Position numbers and translations under genes: made by a program. DNA of 64,000 nucleotides from an uncultured Eubacteriales bacterium (lineage in GTDB: Bacteria > Bacillota > Clostridia > Lachnospirales > Lachnospiraceae), in NCBI GenBank assembly GCA_900542465.1, contig UQNS01000004.1, positions 71,236-135,235 of the forward strand. Reading direction: 5' to 3'. Below, piece by piece: positions 25,491-33,545 of the stretch. Position 1 is the first letter of the stretch. Each line of letters opens with the position of its first letter. Below the pieces are notes generated by a model. It was given only the letters and a program-made list of their open reading frames with translations, ran no database searches and was not told the DNA's origin.

Positions 25491-26465
25491 CTATACCAGA
25501 TTAAGGTGCTTTCGGCCTGCTGTTTCACTTATCTGTATACGATCGATGACCGATACGAATTTAGAAAGTGTAGAATACCCAAAGGTCTTAACCGTAAATG
25601 TAGGGTAGCGCTGATGTACTCTCTGACCAACGACCCCAAGATCGATCCCCGATCTTCCCGCGTCTGCTACACATTGAATAATAAATGCCGTGACCGCTTT
25701 TTTGAATGTATCTTTGTCTTTGATCTTAACAAGACATTTTGTGTTGATCTTATTCAGTTCAAACTCATCACAATCTGCAATAAACTGGGATAGAGAACTG
25801 TATCCATAGTTTCTCACGTCAAAATCTGAATGCTTCTTCTGAAGCCTGCCGCCTATCTCTCCCAGTTCAGTAGTTCTGCCCTTATCGTCATTTTCAGAAA
25901 TTATCTGGCTTATGGCATTGATAACTACAGATTGCAGAAGTACCTGGCTGGATTTTTCGACCAGGACCTCTTCATCTTCTATAACATGAGGGATCTTCTC
26001 TTCTTTAACCTCTTCTTCCTCATCCTCAGCCTGTTCGATAAGGATCTCAAGACTGGTAAAAACGGAACAGGCCGCCCTGAATGATCTGGGAGTTTTATTC
26101 TCTCCCATCCCTATAACATCCATACCTGATTCTCTTAATCTTCCTGCCAGTCTTGTAAAATCAGAATCACTTGACACTATGCAGAATCCATCCACATTTC
26201 CGGTATATAAGATATCCATTGCTTCAATTATCAATGTGGAATCAGTTGCATTTTTCCCCACTGTATTCCTGAACTGCTGGACAGGCGTAATAGAATTAGT
26301 TATCAATTCGTCCTTCCACTTGGCAGATTGAGGCGTTGTCCAATCTCCGTAAATTCTTTTGTATGTGACCGTACCATATTTAGTCATCTCATCAATGATC
26401 GCCGAAATATATTTTGATGAAATATTATCTGAATCGATCAGCATGGCAAATCGTTTATCTTCCAC
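25491..26465 (-). CDS. NYN (PIN-like) domain protein with two OST-HTH/LOTUS-type domains
   Basis: About 324 residues. The NYN domain (residues about 1-145) has the acidic metal-site positions in FAMLIDSDN, the GDW segment and CIVSSDSDFTRLA. Two copies of a winged-helix OST-HTH unit follow: GRLQKKHSDFDVRNYGYSSLSQFI and GQRVHQRYPTFTVKTFGYSTLSKFV mark their equivalent helices. This resembles MARF1/limkain-type RNA-targeting nucleases. I favour the GTG at 26465 (AGGGGG upstream); an ATG at 26498 overlapping lysR by 4 bases is the alternative. Confidence 0.88.
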   Translation of the reverse strand: MEDKRFAMLIDSDNISSKYISAIIDEMTKYGTVTYKRIYGDWTTPQSAKWKDELITNSITPVQQFRNTVGKNATDSTLIIEAMDILYTGNVDGFCIVSSDSDFTRLAGRLRESGMDVIGMGENKTPRSFRAACSVFTSLEILIEQAEDEEEEVKEEKIPHVIEDEEVLVEKSSQVLLQSVVINAISQIISENDDKGRTTELGEIGGRLQKKHSDFDVRNYGYSSLSQFIADCDEFELNKINTKCLVKIKDKDTFKKAVTAFIIQCVADAGRSGIDLGVVGQRVHQRYPTFTVKTFGYSTLSKFVSVIDRIQISETAGRKHLNLV

Positions 26466-26494
26466 GTAATAGTTCCCCCTTGCTTTTGATAGGA

Positions 26495-27409
26495 TCATCT
26501 TGACAGGACCTTATACTTATATTTTTTAAGTTCATCTACGTACATCTGAGCCAGATCACTAAGAGGCACATTCACATGCTTTATATACCCTATCGTCATG
26601 GTCTCTCTTGTGTCCAGCGGCACTGTGGTATATCCGTCACCATTCAGCTCTTCGCATAGTATTCCGGAACAGAGTGTATAGCCATTAAGCCCTTTCATAA
26701 GGTTCAGGAATGTCGACCTGTCATCCGCCTTGATTATCCTCTTATACTCATGCGTTGCCATAACCTCTTCCGCAAAGTAAAAGGAATTGTTATCTCCCTG
26801 TTCAAAAGAGAGACATGGATATTCCTCAAGATCTTTCATGTTTATGACATCTTTTTTTGCAAGAGGATTTTCATTTGCAAGAAAAACATATATGCCACAG
26901 TCAAAAAGCGGATGAAACTCTATTCCTTCATGCTTGAATATCTTGGTCAAGACAGATCTGTTGAAATCATTAAGATAAAGGATACCCACCTCACTCTTAA
27001 GGATTTTAACATTATCAATGACCTCATAGGTTTTTGTTTCATGCATAGCAAATTCATATTCATCCATACCAAACTCTTTTACCAGCTTTATAAATGCCTC
27101 TACCGCAAATGAATAATGCTGTGAAGATACGCTGAATTTTTTTCTTGCAGGTTTTTCATTTATATACCTGTCCTCGATAAGATTGTAATACTCGAGCATC
27201 TGTCTGGCATAGCCAAGAAATTCCTCTCCCTCTGTTGTGAGCGTTATCCCCCTGCTCGACCTTGTGAATAATCTCATATTAAGCTCAGCCTCAAGCTCTT
27301 TTATCGCCCCGGACAGACTTGGCTGTGTAATAAAAAGAGACGCTGCTGCCTTATTGATAGACTTATTGTCTGCAACTGCAACGGCATATCTTAACTGCTG
27401 TAACGTCAT
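26495..27409 (-). CDS. LysR family transcriptional regulator
   Basis: 304 residues: winged HTH (MTLQQLRYAVAVADNKSINKAA, SLSGAIKELEAELNMRLF) and a periplasmic-binding-protein-like effector domain. The ATG at 27409 has GGAGG at the right distance; longer in-frame starts lie within or upstream of that site. The ligand is unknown. It sits between ttcA-like and NYN genes on the same strand, not divergent from a target as is typical. Confidence 0.92.
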   Translation of the reverse strand: MTLQQLRYAVAVADNKSINKAAASLFITQPSLSGAIKELEAELNMRLFTRSSRGITLTTEGEEFLGYARQMLEYYNLIEDRYINEKPARKKFSVSSQHYSFAVEAFIKLVKEFGMDEYEFAMHETKTYEVIDNVKILKSEVGILYLNDFNRSVLTKIFKHEGIEFHPLFDCGIYVFLANENPLAKKDVINMKDLEEYPCLSFEQGDNNSFYFAEEVMATHEYKRIIKADDRSTFLNLMKGLNGYTLCSGILCEELNGDGYTTVPLDTRETMTIGYIKHVNVPLSDLAQMYVDELKKYKYKVLSR

Positions 27410-27444
27410 AGCCATCGCCTCCATTCTTTCAGTTACAAACCATT

Positions 27445-28287
27445 TTAATATTCATCCAAAAATGAATGCCTCTCTCCCTTTTGTTTATAAGCAACAACTG
27501 TATCCAAATTAACATTTTCGACACTCTTAAATATATTGCTTTCAACGTATGGATTTATTTTCTTCAATTCATAGATCAGATTCTGTACTTCCCTGCGTTT
27601 AGATGAGTCTTCCAATGTTCTTTTTGCAAGCTCATTAACATCACTTCCGCAATGATCTGTAAAGCGACAGGCACATTGAAGAAATCTGATCTCGTTTACA
27701 TCTCTCCATCTCTTTATATCCGCTTCCCTTACAAGATATAAGGGGCGAATAAGTTCCATGCCCTCGAAATTGCTGCTCCGAAGCTTCGGCATCATAGTCT
27801 GGACCTGCCCTCCATATAACATTCCCATAAGTATCGTCTCAATTACATCATCATAATGATGTCCTAATGCTATCTTGTTGCAGCCCAGCTCCTTTGCCTT
27901 ACTGTAAAGATGTCCCCTTCTCATGCGTGCACATAAATAACATGGGGATCTTTCCACATTAACGACTGAGTCAAATATATCTGTATCAAAAATAGTAACA
28001 GGAACTCCAAGATCCCTGGCATTTTCCTCCAGCAACCTCCTGTTATGACCATTATATCCCGGATCCATTGAAATAAATTCCACTTCAAACGGGAATTTAT
28101 CGTGTCTTTTCAGCTCCTGAAAACATTTCGCCAGCAGCATGGAATCCTTGCCTCCAGAAATACAGACTGCCACTCTGTCTCCAGGCTGCAGCAGTTCATA
28201 CCTATTGATCGCCTTTGCAAATGGTGAAAAAATTTTTCTGTGAAATTGTTTCCTTAAGCTTTTTTCAATTTCCTCCTGGGGCAGCAT
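27445..28287 (-). CDS. TtcA-like tRNA 2-thiolation ATPase (PP-loop)
   Basis: 280 residues with the PP-loop AVCISGGKDSMLLA, a CxxC pair in SPCYLCARMRRG and a third cysteine region CACRFTDHC, plus the GHHYDDVIET block. TtcA thiolates C32 of some tRNAs using an Fe-S cluster bound by these cysteines. It could also be a related PP-loop thiolase, so I leave the gene symbol empty. It heads the run that continues with lysR. Confidence 0.85.
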   Translation of the reverse strand: MLPQEEIEKSLRKQFHRKIFSPFAKAINRYELLQPGDRVAVCISGGKDSMLLAKCFQELKRHDKFPFEVEFISMDPGYNGHNRRLLEENARDLGVPVTIFDTDIFDSVVNVERSPCYLCARMRRGHLYSKAKELGCNKIALGHHYDDVIETILMGMLYGGQVQTMMPKLRSSNFEGMELIRPLYLVREADIKRWRDVNEIRFLQCACRFTDHCGSDVNELAKRTLEDSSKRREVQNLIYELKKINPYVESNIFKSVENVNLDTVVAYKQKGERHSFLDEY

Positions 28288-28385
28288 GTTAATAATTTCC
28301 TTTCATATTAAGTATTTTAATTTTAAACTAAATATTTACCTTATTCAATAATATTGGACTTATACCTTCCGAAACTTCTGTATCC

Positions 28386-28426
28386 TTGAAAAAATTAAGA
28401 ATGCACGGATATGACCGCACATTCTT
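28386..28426 (-). terminator. Terminator after lrgB
   Basis: On the minus strand a 12-bp stem (AAGAATGTGCGG with CCGTGCATTCTT, two G-T pairs) is followed by AATTTTTTC. Confidence 0.8.
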
Positions 28427-28435
28427 TAAAAACTC

Positions 28436-29128
28436 TCAGATAAGACCGGCAAATACAGATGCTCCTATTACCGTTATCAATGAGCATACAACTATTGCCA
28501 GACTGCTCATAGCACCTTCTACCTCGCCTAATTCCATAGCTTTGGATGTCCCCATAACATGTGATCCGGCCCCAAGACCCAGCCCCTTGGAAACAGGACT
28601 TTTGATCCTTAATAATTTGTAGACCGGTTCTGCGATAATGGTCCCCAGAATTCCGGTAACTACTATACAGGCTACTGTAATGGTAACTATTCCACCCATT
28701 TCCTTAGACAGATCCATACCTACAGCTGTTGTAATAGATTTTGGAAGCAAAGTTACATACTGCTGATGATCCAGCCTGAAAAGCTTTGCTAAAATAAAAA
28801 TAGCTGCCAGACCGGAAAATGTCCCACATGCAAGTCCTGCTATGATCGCCTTTATATTTTTCTTCAAGAGCGTAAGATTTCTGTACAAGGGAACTGCCAA
28901 TGCTACAGTTGCAGGAGTTATCAGATAACTTAAATATTTTGCCGAATTGTTAAAACTTGTATAATCGACCTTAAATACAAGTAAAATTATGATCGTGATC
29001 GCAATAGAAATAAGCAGCGGATTCACCAGCGGATAAGGAAATTTCTTGTGAAGCAATACACCTGTTCCATATGCGGCCAGGCTGATCGCAATGCCCATGT
29101 AGACAGAATTAATTAAAAAACTATTCAT
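28436..29128 (-). CDS. lrgB: LrgB/CidB family membrane protein
   Basis: 230 residues with about 6-7 helices and the family block ATVALAVPLYRNLTLLK, plus PKSITTAVGMDLSKEMGG and GLGAGSHVMGTSKAMELGE. With LrgA it forms a holin/antiholin-like or pyruvate/overflow-metabolite transport pair. It overlaps lrgA by 8 bases. Confidence 0.92.
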   Translation of the reverse strand: MNSFLINSVYMGIAISLAAYGTGVLLHKKFPYPLVNPLLISIAITIIILLVFKVDYTSFNNSAKYLSYLITPATVALAVPLYRNLTLLKKNIKAIIAGLACGTFSGLAAIFILAKLFRLDHQQYVTLLPKSITTAVGMDLSKEMGGIVTITVACIVVTGILGTIIAEPVYKLLRIKSPVSKGLGLGAGSHVMGTSKAMELGEVEGAMSSLAIVVCSLITVIGASVFAGLI

Positions 29129-29480
29129 TTTTCTCTTCCCCCTTCTTAATAACCATATCTGTCACCAGGGCCGTCACTGCCAGTACAACAAATGTGGTCA
29201 CAGGAACGATGACTATCAATGCCAGGAGCATGCTCTTAAGCTGCAGCCAGGCTGCAACAATCCCTACTCCGACAGGCACGAACATTACAGGCATTATCTC
29301 AATAAGAAAGTCTGATGCTTCTGCCACATCTTTTTCAGGCAAGATCCCGGTCATTAGAAGAACGAGCATGATTATCAATCCGTAAATACTTGCCGGTATC
29401 GGCAATGGTATGATCCATTTCAATATCTCACCCACTACTGTTACACCTGCAATGATCCCAAATTGTTTTATATATTTCAT
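29121..29480 (-). CDS. lrgA: LrgA/CidA family membrane protein
   Basis: 119 residues, four helices, with the family core KWIIPLPIPASIYGLIIMLVLL and VMFVPVGVGIVAAW. Partner of the overlapping lrgB gene. AGGGGGTGG precedes the ATG. Confidence 0.92.
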   Translation of the reverse strand: MKYIKQFGIIAGVTVVGEILKWIIPLPIPASIYGLIIMLVLLMTGILPEKDVAEASDFLIEIMPVMFVPVGVGIVAAWLQLKSMLLALIVIVPVTTFVVLAVTALVTDMVIKKGEEKNE

Positions 29481-29501
29481 AACCGATCCACCCCCTCAAC
29501 T

Positions 29502-29530
29502 GTTATAACACAGGCACATTATGTATACAA
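29502..29530 (-). promoter_or_regulatory. Promoter for lrgAB
   Basis: Minus strand: TTGTAT (29525-29530), 17-base spacer, TATAAC (29502-29507), about 20 bases before lrgA. Confidence 0.6.
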
Positions 29531-29575
29531 TATCCCTTAAGATAACTTCGTATATTTTTTGCAAAACACACCAAT

Positions 29576-29901
29576 CAAAAAGCGAATGCACTAACTATGT
29601 GCATTCGCCGCTTTCCAAAAGTTGTATCTTGAGATTTAGTTCTATGGTTGTCAACTCTTGTTTTTTGCATTGCTTAACTTACTTATTTCCGGAATTTTTA
29701 ACTTAACCTATTTTTACAAGTAACAACCTGAATGGTGTCCAGATCCGGTTGTGCGTATTTCTTCTGCATCCTACCACCATAACTTTGTAGTAGTGTAAAC
29801 ATCAAAACGCTTCTACTTTTAATCAGGCGCTCGTATCAGATCCTTTGCATCAGTCTCGGCATCGGCTATTATAACAAAGTCCCCTTACTAACCACTGCTA
29901 C
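29576..29901 (-). ncRNA. Candidate structured non-coding RNA, about 320 nt
   Basis: The 596 bases between lrgA and the TPM gene hold no convincing ORF on either strand, but the minus strand carries a complete transcription unit: a near-consensus promoter at 29908-29936, then about 320 nt, then a 10-bp GC-containing terminator hairpin (GCGAATGCAC/GTGCATTCGC, 29582-29608) followed by TTTTTG. Internal hairpins are plausible: CTACTAC/GTGGTAG with a 9-base loop at 29771-29793, and ACAACC/GGTTGT at 29723-29752. No tmRNA, RNase P, SRP or 6S signature was found. Its size recalls the raiA-motif RNA of Firmicutes, but I could not confirm that. Confidence 0.6.
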
Positions 29902-29907
29902 AACCTA

Positions 29908-29936
29908 ATTATATATTTGCAATAAGCCTTTTTCAA
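29908..29936 (-). promoter_or_regulatory. Promoter of the candidate ncRNA
   Basis: Minus strand: TTGAAA (29931-29936), 17-base spacer, TATAAT (29908-29913). Confidence 0.75.
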
Positions 29937-30076
29937 GTAAAAACAAGAATATCTCTGCCAAAAAAACCTTTATTTTTTTGTGCATTATGCATAGATTATC
30001 CGGGCTGTATATCTATTTTATTGACAAAACCTCCACTTTTGCCTGGTTTTTTGTACTCAAGATCTCCTCCTGAATA

Positions 30077-30970
30077 TCAGAATGAGTGCCCGCCTCCGGA
30101 GCCTCCTCCATCACTGTCTCCACCGCCAAAGTCTCCACCACCGAAATCTCCGCCTCCTATATGGAAGCCTCCTATACCTCCGACGATCGTAGGAACAATA
30201 TTATCCGCATCTACATTTTTCTCTGTTTTCACGAGTTCAACATTTAAATTATCAACATTAAACCTTGTCTTCACTGCGCCGAGCATGGCTCCATTCTTCT
30301 TAGCCACCGTACCTCTTGCCGTTTTCACTATAAAGTACATTATTATCAATGATACTATAACTGCGATCAATGCATTAGAGATGTACTTCATCGGCTGAGC
30401 TATCCTGCCGCCCCTTAAAAGAGTCCCTGCCTGTTTGAAGGCCTCTGAAGCGCATTTCAAATAATTGCCTTTCTTAGCATAGGAATATACGTTGTCCGTA
30501 ATAGAAAGAGCTTTACCGGATGTCAGCGTCTTGCTCATCTTTCCGGTGCTGTACATATAAACCTTTCTATGTCCCATATCAATAAGAAATACTGTTCCCG
30601 AATCCCCTGTATAGTACTTATAGGCTAACTCCTTGGCATAACTTTCCGTAGAACCGGAAGATACCGCTTTCGTAACAAATGCCGCACCTCCGTATTTAGT
30701 GATAGGTTTCATTGCCTCAACAATTTCCGCCTCTTCTTTATCACTTAAAAGATCAGAACTGTCATCGATAAAAACCTGATAGTTTGTATCCGGGTTGGTA
30801 TATTTGGCAGTATCTGCCTGTAACTGGGAGTAAGCTAATACCGTTGCCTTGTCCTTCGCCCGATCCGGGCCGTCTGCCCTGATCTGACTCACAGGAAGCA
30901 GAATTCCCAGAAGAAGGAGCGGTATAATAAGAATATATCTGAAAATCTTCTTAGTCTTTCGCACTATCAT
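30077..30970 (-). CDS. TPM domain membrane protein with Gly-rich tail
   Basis: 297 residues. A signal peptide or anchor (residues about 10-30) precedes a TPM domain (VFIDDSSDLLSDKEEAEIVEAMKPI start, GTVFLIDMGHRKVYMYSTG core). A membrane helix lies near residue 200, and the C-terminus is an HIGGGDFGGGDFGGGDSDGGG-type tail. Such proteins occur in bacteria and chloroplasts (Psb32/TLP18.3), acting in membrane-protein maintenance or as phosphatases; the role here is unknown. It overlaps the zinc-ribbon gene by 20 bases. Confidence 0.85.
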   Translation of the reverse strand: MIVRKTKKIFRYILIIPLLLLGILLPVSQIRADGPDRAKDKATVLAYSQLQADTAKYTNPDTNYQVFIDDSSDLLSDKEEAEIVEAMKPITKYGGAAFVTKAVSSGSTESYAKELAYKYYTGDSGTVFLIDMGHRKVYMYSTGKMSKTLTSGKALSITDNVYSYAKKGNYLKCASEAFKQAGTLLRGGRIAQPMKYISNALIAVIVSLIIMYFIVKTARGTVAKKNGAMLGAVKTRFNVDNLNVELVKTEKNVDADNIVPTIVGGIGGFHIGGGDFGGGDFGGGDSDGGGSGGGHSF

Positions 30971-32354
30971 TACCTCCCTTTCTTCCTAAAAATGATGGGA
31001 ACGGTCTTGTAGTTAATATATTGAATCTTCTGATAATTGCAGAGATCGTAATAATAATTCCAATAATAGAAACAATAGCCGCTATGTAATAGTAGAAATC
31101 ATCGGCCGGTCTGATAATAAGCACTGCCACGGAAATAATTATGGCAATTATACTTCCGATGATCCCCGGTCCCGACTTAACTGTTTTCTCTTCATTATGT
31201 GCAAAGTCACTTCCATACTTGCTGTAGAAGCCTCTGTCATCGTATCTTGCATGTCTATCATTTATTTCTTTCATTTCCCCTCTGTAAACGAAGATAGTTA
31301 TCAGGGAAAATATGATAGAAACAATCAGGTCTACCTTTGGCGTCAGTGTGAACAGAAAGTTCAGCAGAAGAAATATCGGCGCTGCTAATGCCATTGAAGC
31401 TATTACATACTTCTTGACATCAACTGGCAGGTCTGCCGAGATCTCCCCGTTTTCTGCATTTACAACTGCGTAGGCCACACGATTATTCTTGGTCTTGTAG
31501 GAGAGGAACCATACAGGAAAGAGCGCCAGATTCGGCTCTCCTGTAGCTGTTTCTGTTGCAGTTCTGTTAGCTTCCGTGTTATTCAAATCTCCGTAAGTAT
31601 ACCCTGCCAGCTCAGGAACCTCACTTATTCCGTTCACGATCCCCGTTCTTGCAGCCTCAACAGCATCGCTTCTATAGATCTCTTTATCGACATCTGCTGT
31701 ATCAGCATAGAAGCCGCTGAGAAAAGACGGCGTGAACTCCTGCATATGTTCTGCAGGGAAAGGTGCAATGGTCTCGCTTATATGGTCATCAAATGAGGCG
31801 GAAGCGTCATATGAGACCCCGTTATATTCTGCGTCCAGATCGAAAGTAATATCATAAAAGTTGGTTATTACAGTGTCTCCGTCTCTTTCCGAGGTAGTTG
31901 CATTGATATCGACACTATCCTTGTAAGATATGTCATACACCCAATAAGGAATATATATACCTCGGAATTTCTCAAGATATTGAGGATCCTTTAATTCTTT
32001 AGGTGCAAATATCGCTCTGCCGGCCATCCTCTTGTATATCTCTTTGCAGTCTTCCTTTGTTTTTTTGAATGTGATGATCTTCTTAGGCCGTCTTGTCGTC
32101 TCCATTCTTCCATCAAGAATAGTTGAAGCTCCACAGAAGCTGCAAAAGCCGGTTATCGACTCGTCTGTAGTCATCACTTCTCCACCGCATTGCGGGCATT
32201 TAAATACAGTTACACCAAATTCCGTATCTGTCTGTGCATCTTTTTCTTTGCTTATGGAATAAGGGTCAAATTGTGAATCGCAGTAATCACACTTAAGCTC
32301 CTGTGATTTAATATCGAAACGCAAGCCCCCTCCGCAACTAGGGCATCCATACAT
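30951..32354 (-). CDS. Membrane protein with two N-terminal zinc ribbons
   Basis: About 467 residues. Two CxxC...CxxC ribbons (CPSCGG...CDYC and CPQCGG...CSFC) occupy residues 1-80, followed by a beta-rich domain with YIPYWVYDISY and three or four C-terminal helices. The cytoplasmic ribbons and membrane tail resemble TPM-associated partner proteins in Firmicutes. I chose the ATG at 32354 (AAAGGA upstream); an ATG at 32363 and a TTG at 32372 lie closer to that site. Function unknown. Confidence 0.82.
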   Translation of the reverse strand: MYGCPSCGGGLRFDIKSQELKCDYCDSQFDPYSISKEKDAQTDTEFGVTVFKCPQCGGEVMTTDESITGFCSFCGASTILDGRMETTRRPKKIITFKKTKEDCKEIYKRMAGRAIFAPKELKDPQYLEKFRGIYIPYWVYDISYKDSVDINATTSERDGDTVITNFYDITFDLDAEYNGVSYDASASFDDHISETIAPFPAEHMQEFTPSFLSGFYADTADVDKEIYRSDAVEAARTGIVNGISEVPELAGYTYGDLNNTEANRTATETATGEPNLALFPVWFLSYKTKNNRVAYAVVNAENGEISADLPVDVKKYVIASMALAAPIFLLLNFLFTLTPKVDLIVSIIFSLITIFVYRGEMKEINDRHARYDDRGFYSKYGSDFAHNEEKTVKSGPGIIGSIIAIIISVAVLIIRPADDFYYYIAAIVSIIGIIITISAIIRRFNILTTRPFPSFLGRKGGNDSAKD

Positions 32355-32452
32355 AGATAACATTCCTTTCAAACAGTTATTTTTAGTTTCCTGATTATTT
32401 AATTTTTATTTATTATGACTATATTATGATACCATGAAATCCTTGTATTTGC

Positions 32453-32481
32453 TTGATTAAAAGCAAAATATCTTATATTAT
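32453..32481 (+). promoter_or_regulatory. Possible promoter for the degV gene
   Basis: TTGATT (32453-32458), 17-base spacer, TATTAT (32476-32481). It leaves a leader of about 110 nt. Confidence 0.5.
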
Positions 32482-32596
32482 TAAGGTGATATAAATACGT
32501 GAACATAGTACAATAATTTTTACACATTAAATAATTTGTCGCATAAATCTAGAACAAAGCTTGGCATACTTTTTAGTCTGCAACCGGAGGATCCAA

Positions 32597-33472
32597 ATGT
32601 CTGATTTTATTATTGCAACTGCTTCAACATCTGATTTAGATAGAAATTATCTTGATGAAAAAAATATTCCGTTCATTTCTTATACTTTCCTGTTGAATGA
32701 GAAGGTACATCTTGATGACTGTCGTCTTGAAACCAAAAAGAATGTCTTTGATTCAATGCGTGCGGGACAAATGCCTACTACTTCTCAGATCACTCAAAGC
32801 GAATATATGGACTTCTTTAAGTCTTTGATGGAGCATGGCAAAGATGTCATCTACCTTGACATGTCATGTGCGCTTTCCAACTCATACAACAATGCACTTC
32901 TTGCCGAGGAAGAAATAAAAGCTCTCTATCCCGATCAGAATTTCTATATGGTCGACACTCGTTGTGTTACCGGAGGTCTTGCTCTTTTAGTGGATCTTGC
33001 TCTTGCAAAAAAGGAAGCAGGTGCCGGCTACCAGGAATGTATAGATTATATCGAATCCATAAAAATGCATATAATCCACCACTTTGTAGTTGATGACTTA
33101 AAATGGCTTCGAAAGGGCGGACGCCTGTCCAATGCCGCCGCATTGATTGGTACCCTGCTTCAGATAAAGCCTCTGCTTTATGTTACAAATGAGGGAACTC
33201 TCGTAGCATCCTCAAAAGTTCATGGCCGAAAGCATGCGCTTGCTACTATTGTCAAAAATATGGCAAAGGATCTCGGTGACTACAAGGGCAAGGATATATA
33301 TATCTCCCATGCTGACTGCGAAGCCGATGCTCAGCTTATGGCTGATAAAATGCGTGAACTCTATCCGGAACTTGGTGAAATAAAATTATTCATGGAAGGT
33401 CCAACAATCGGCGCCCATGTAGGCCCTGGATTTATTTCTATCCACTACATAGGTACTGCAAGGACCTTCTAA
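32597..33472 (+). CDS. DegV family fatty-acid-binding protein
   Basis: 291 residues. The family start is FIIATASTSDLDRNYL, followed by PTTSQITQSEYMDFF and the lipid-site WLRKGGRLSNAAALIGTLLQIKPLL block. FakB-type DegV proteins present fatty acids to the FakA kinase; no fakA is in the window. The ATG at 32597 has GGAGG upstream; the longer frame from 32561 lacks one. Confidence 0.93.
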   Translation: MSDFIIATASTSDLDRNYLDEKNIPFISYTFLLNEKVHLDDCRLETKKNVFDSMRAGQMPTTSQITQSEYMDFFKSLMEHGKDVIYLDMSCALSNSYNNALLAEEEIKALYPDQNFYMVDTRCVTGGLALLVDLALAKKEAGAGYQECIDYIESIKMHIIHHFVVDDLKWLRKGGRLSNAAALIGTLLQIKPLLYVTNEGTLVASSKVHGRKHALATIVKNMAKDLGDYKGKDIYISHADCEADAQLMADKMRELYPELGEIKLFMEGPTIGAHVGPGFISIHYIGTARTF

Positions 33473-33477
33473 GATTC

Positions 33478-33545
33478 AAAAGGGGCTGTAAGCACAATCA
33501 AAAAGACTTAGTTATCTTTTTGAAATGCAACAGCCCCTTTTTCAG
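33478..33545. terminator. Bidirectional terminator between degV and dnaE
   Basis: Outer stem AAAAGGGGCTGT/ACAGCCCCTTTT encloses an inner AATCAAAAAGA/TCTTTTTGA hairpin. Confidence 0.85.

Noticed and set aside
29701..29870. Short peptide frames on the minus strand within the candidate ncRNA
   Set aside because: The longest, about 34 codons from an ATG, has no ribosome site and no known match; it is more likely a by-product of an RNA gene.
29576..29901. tmRNA, RNase P RNA or 6S RNA
   Set aside because: No tRNA-like ends with TTCGATTC, no GAGGAAAGTCC core and no long central-bubble helix were found.
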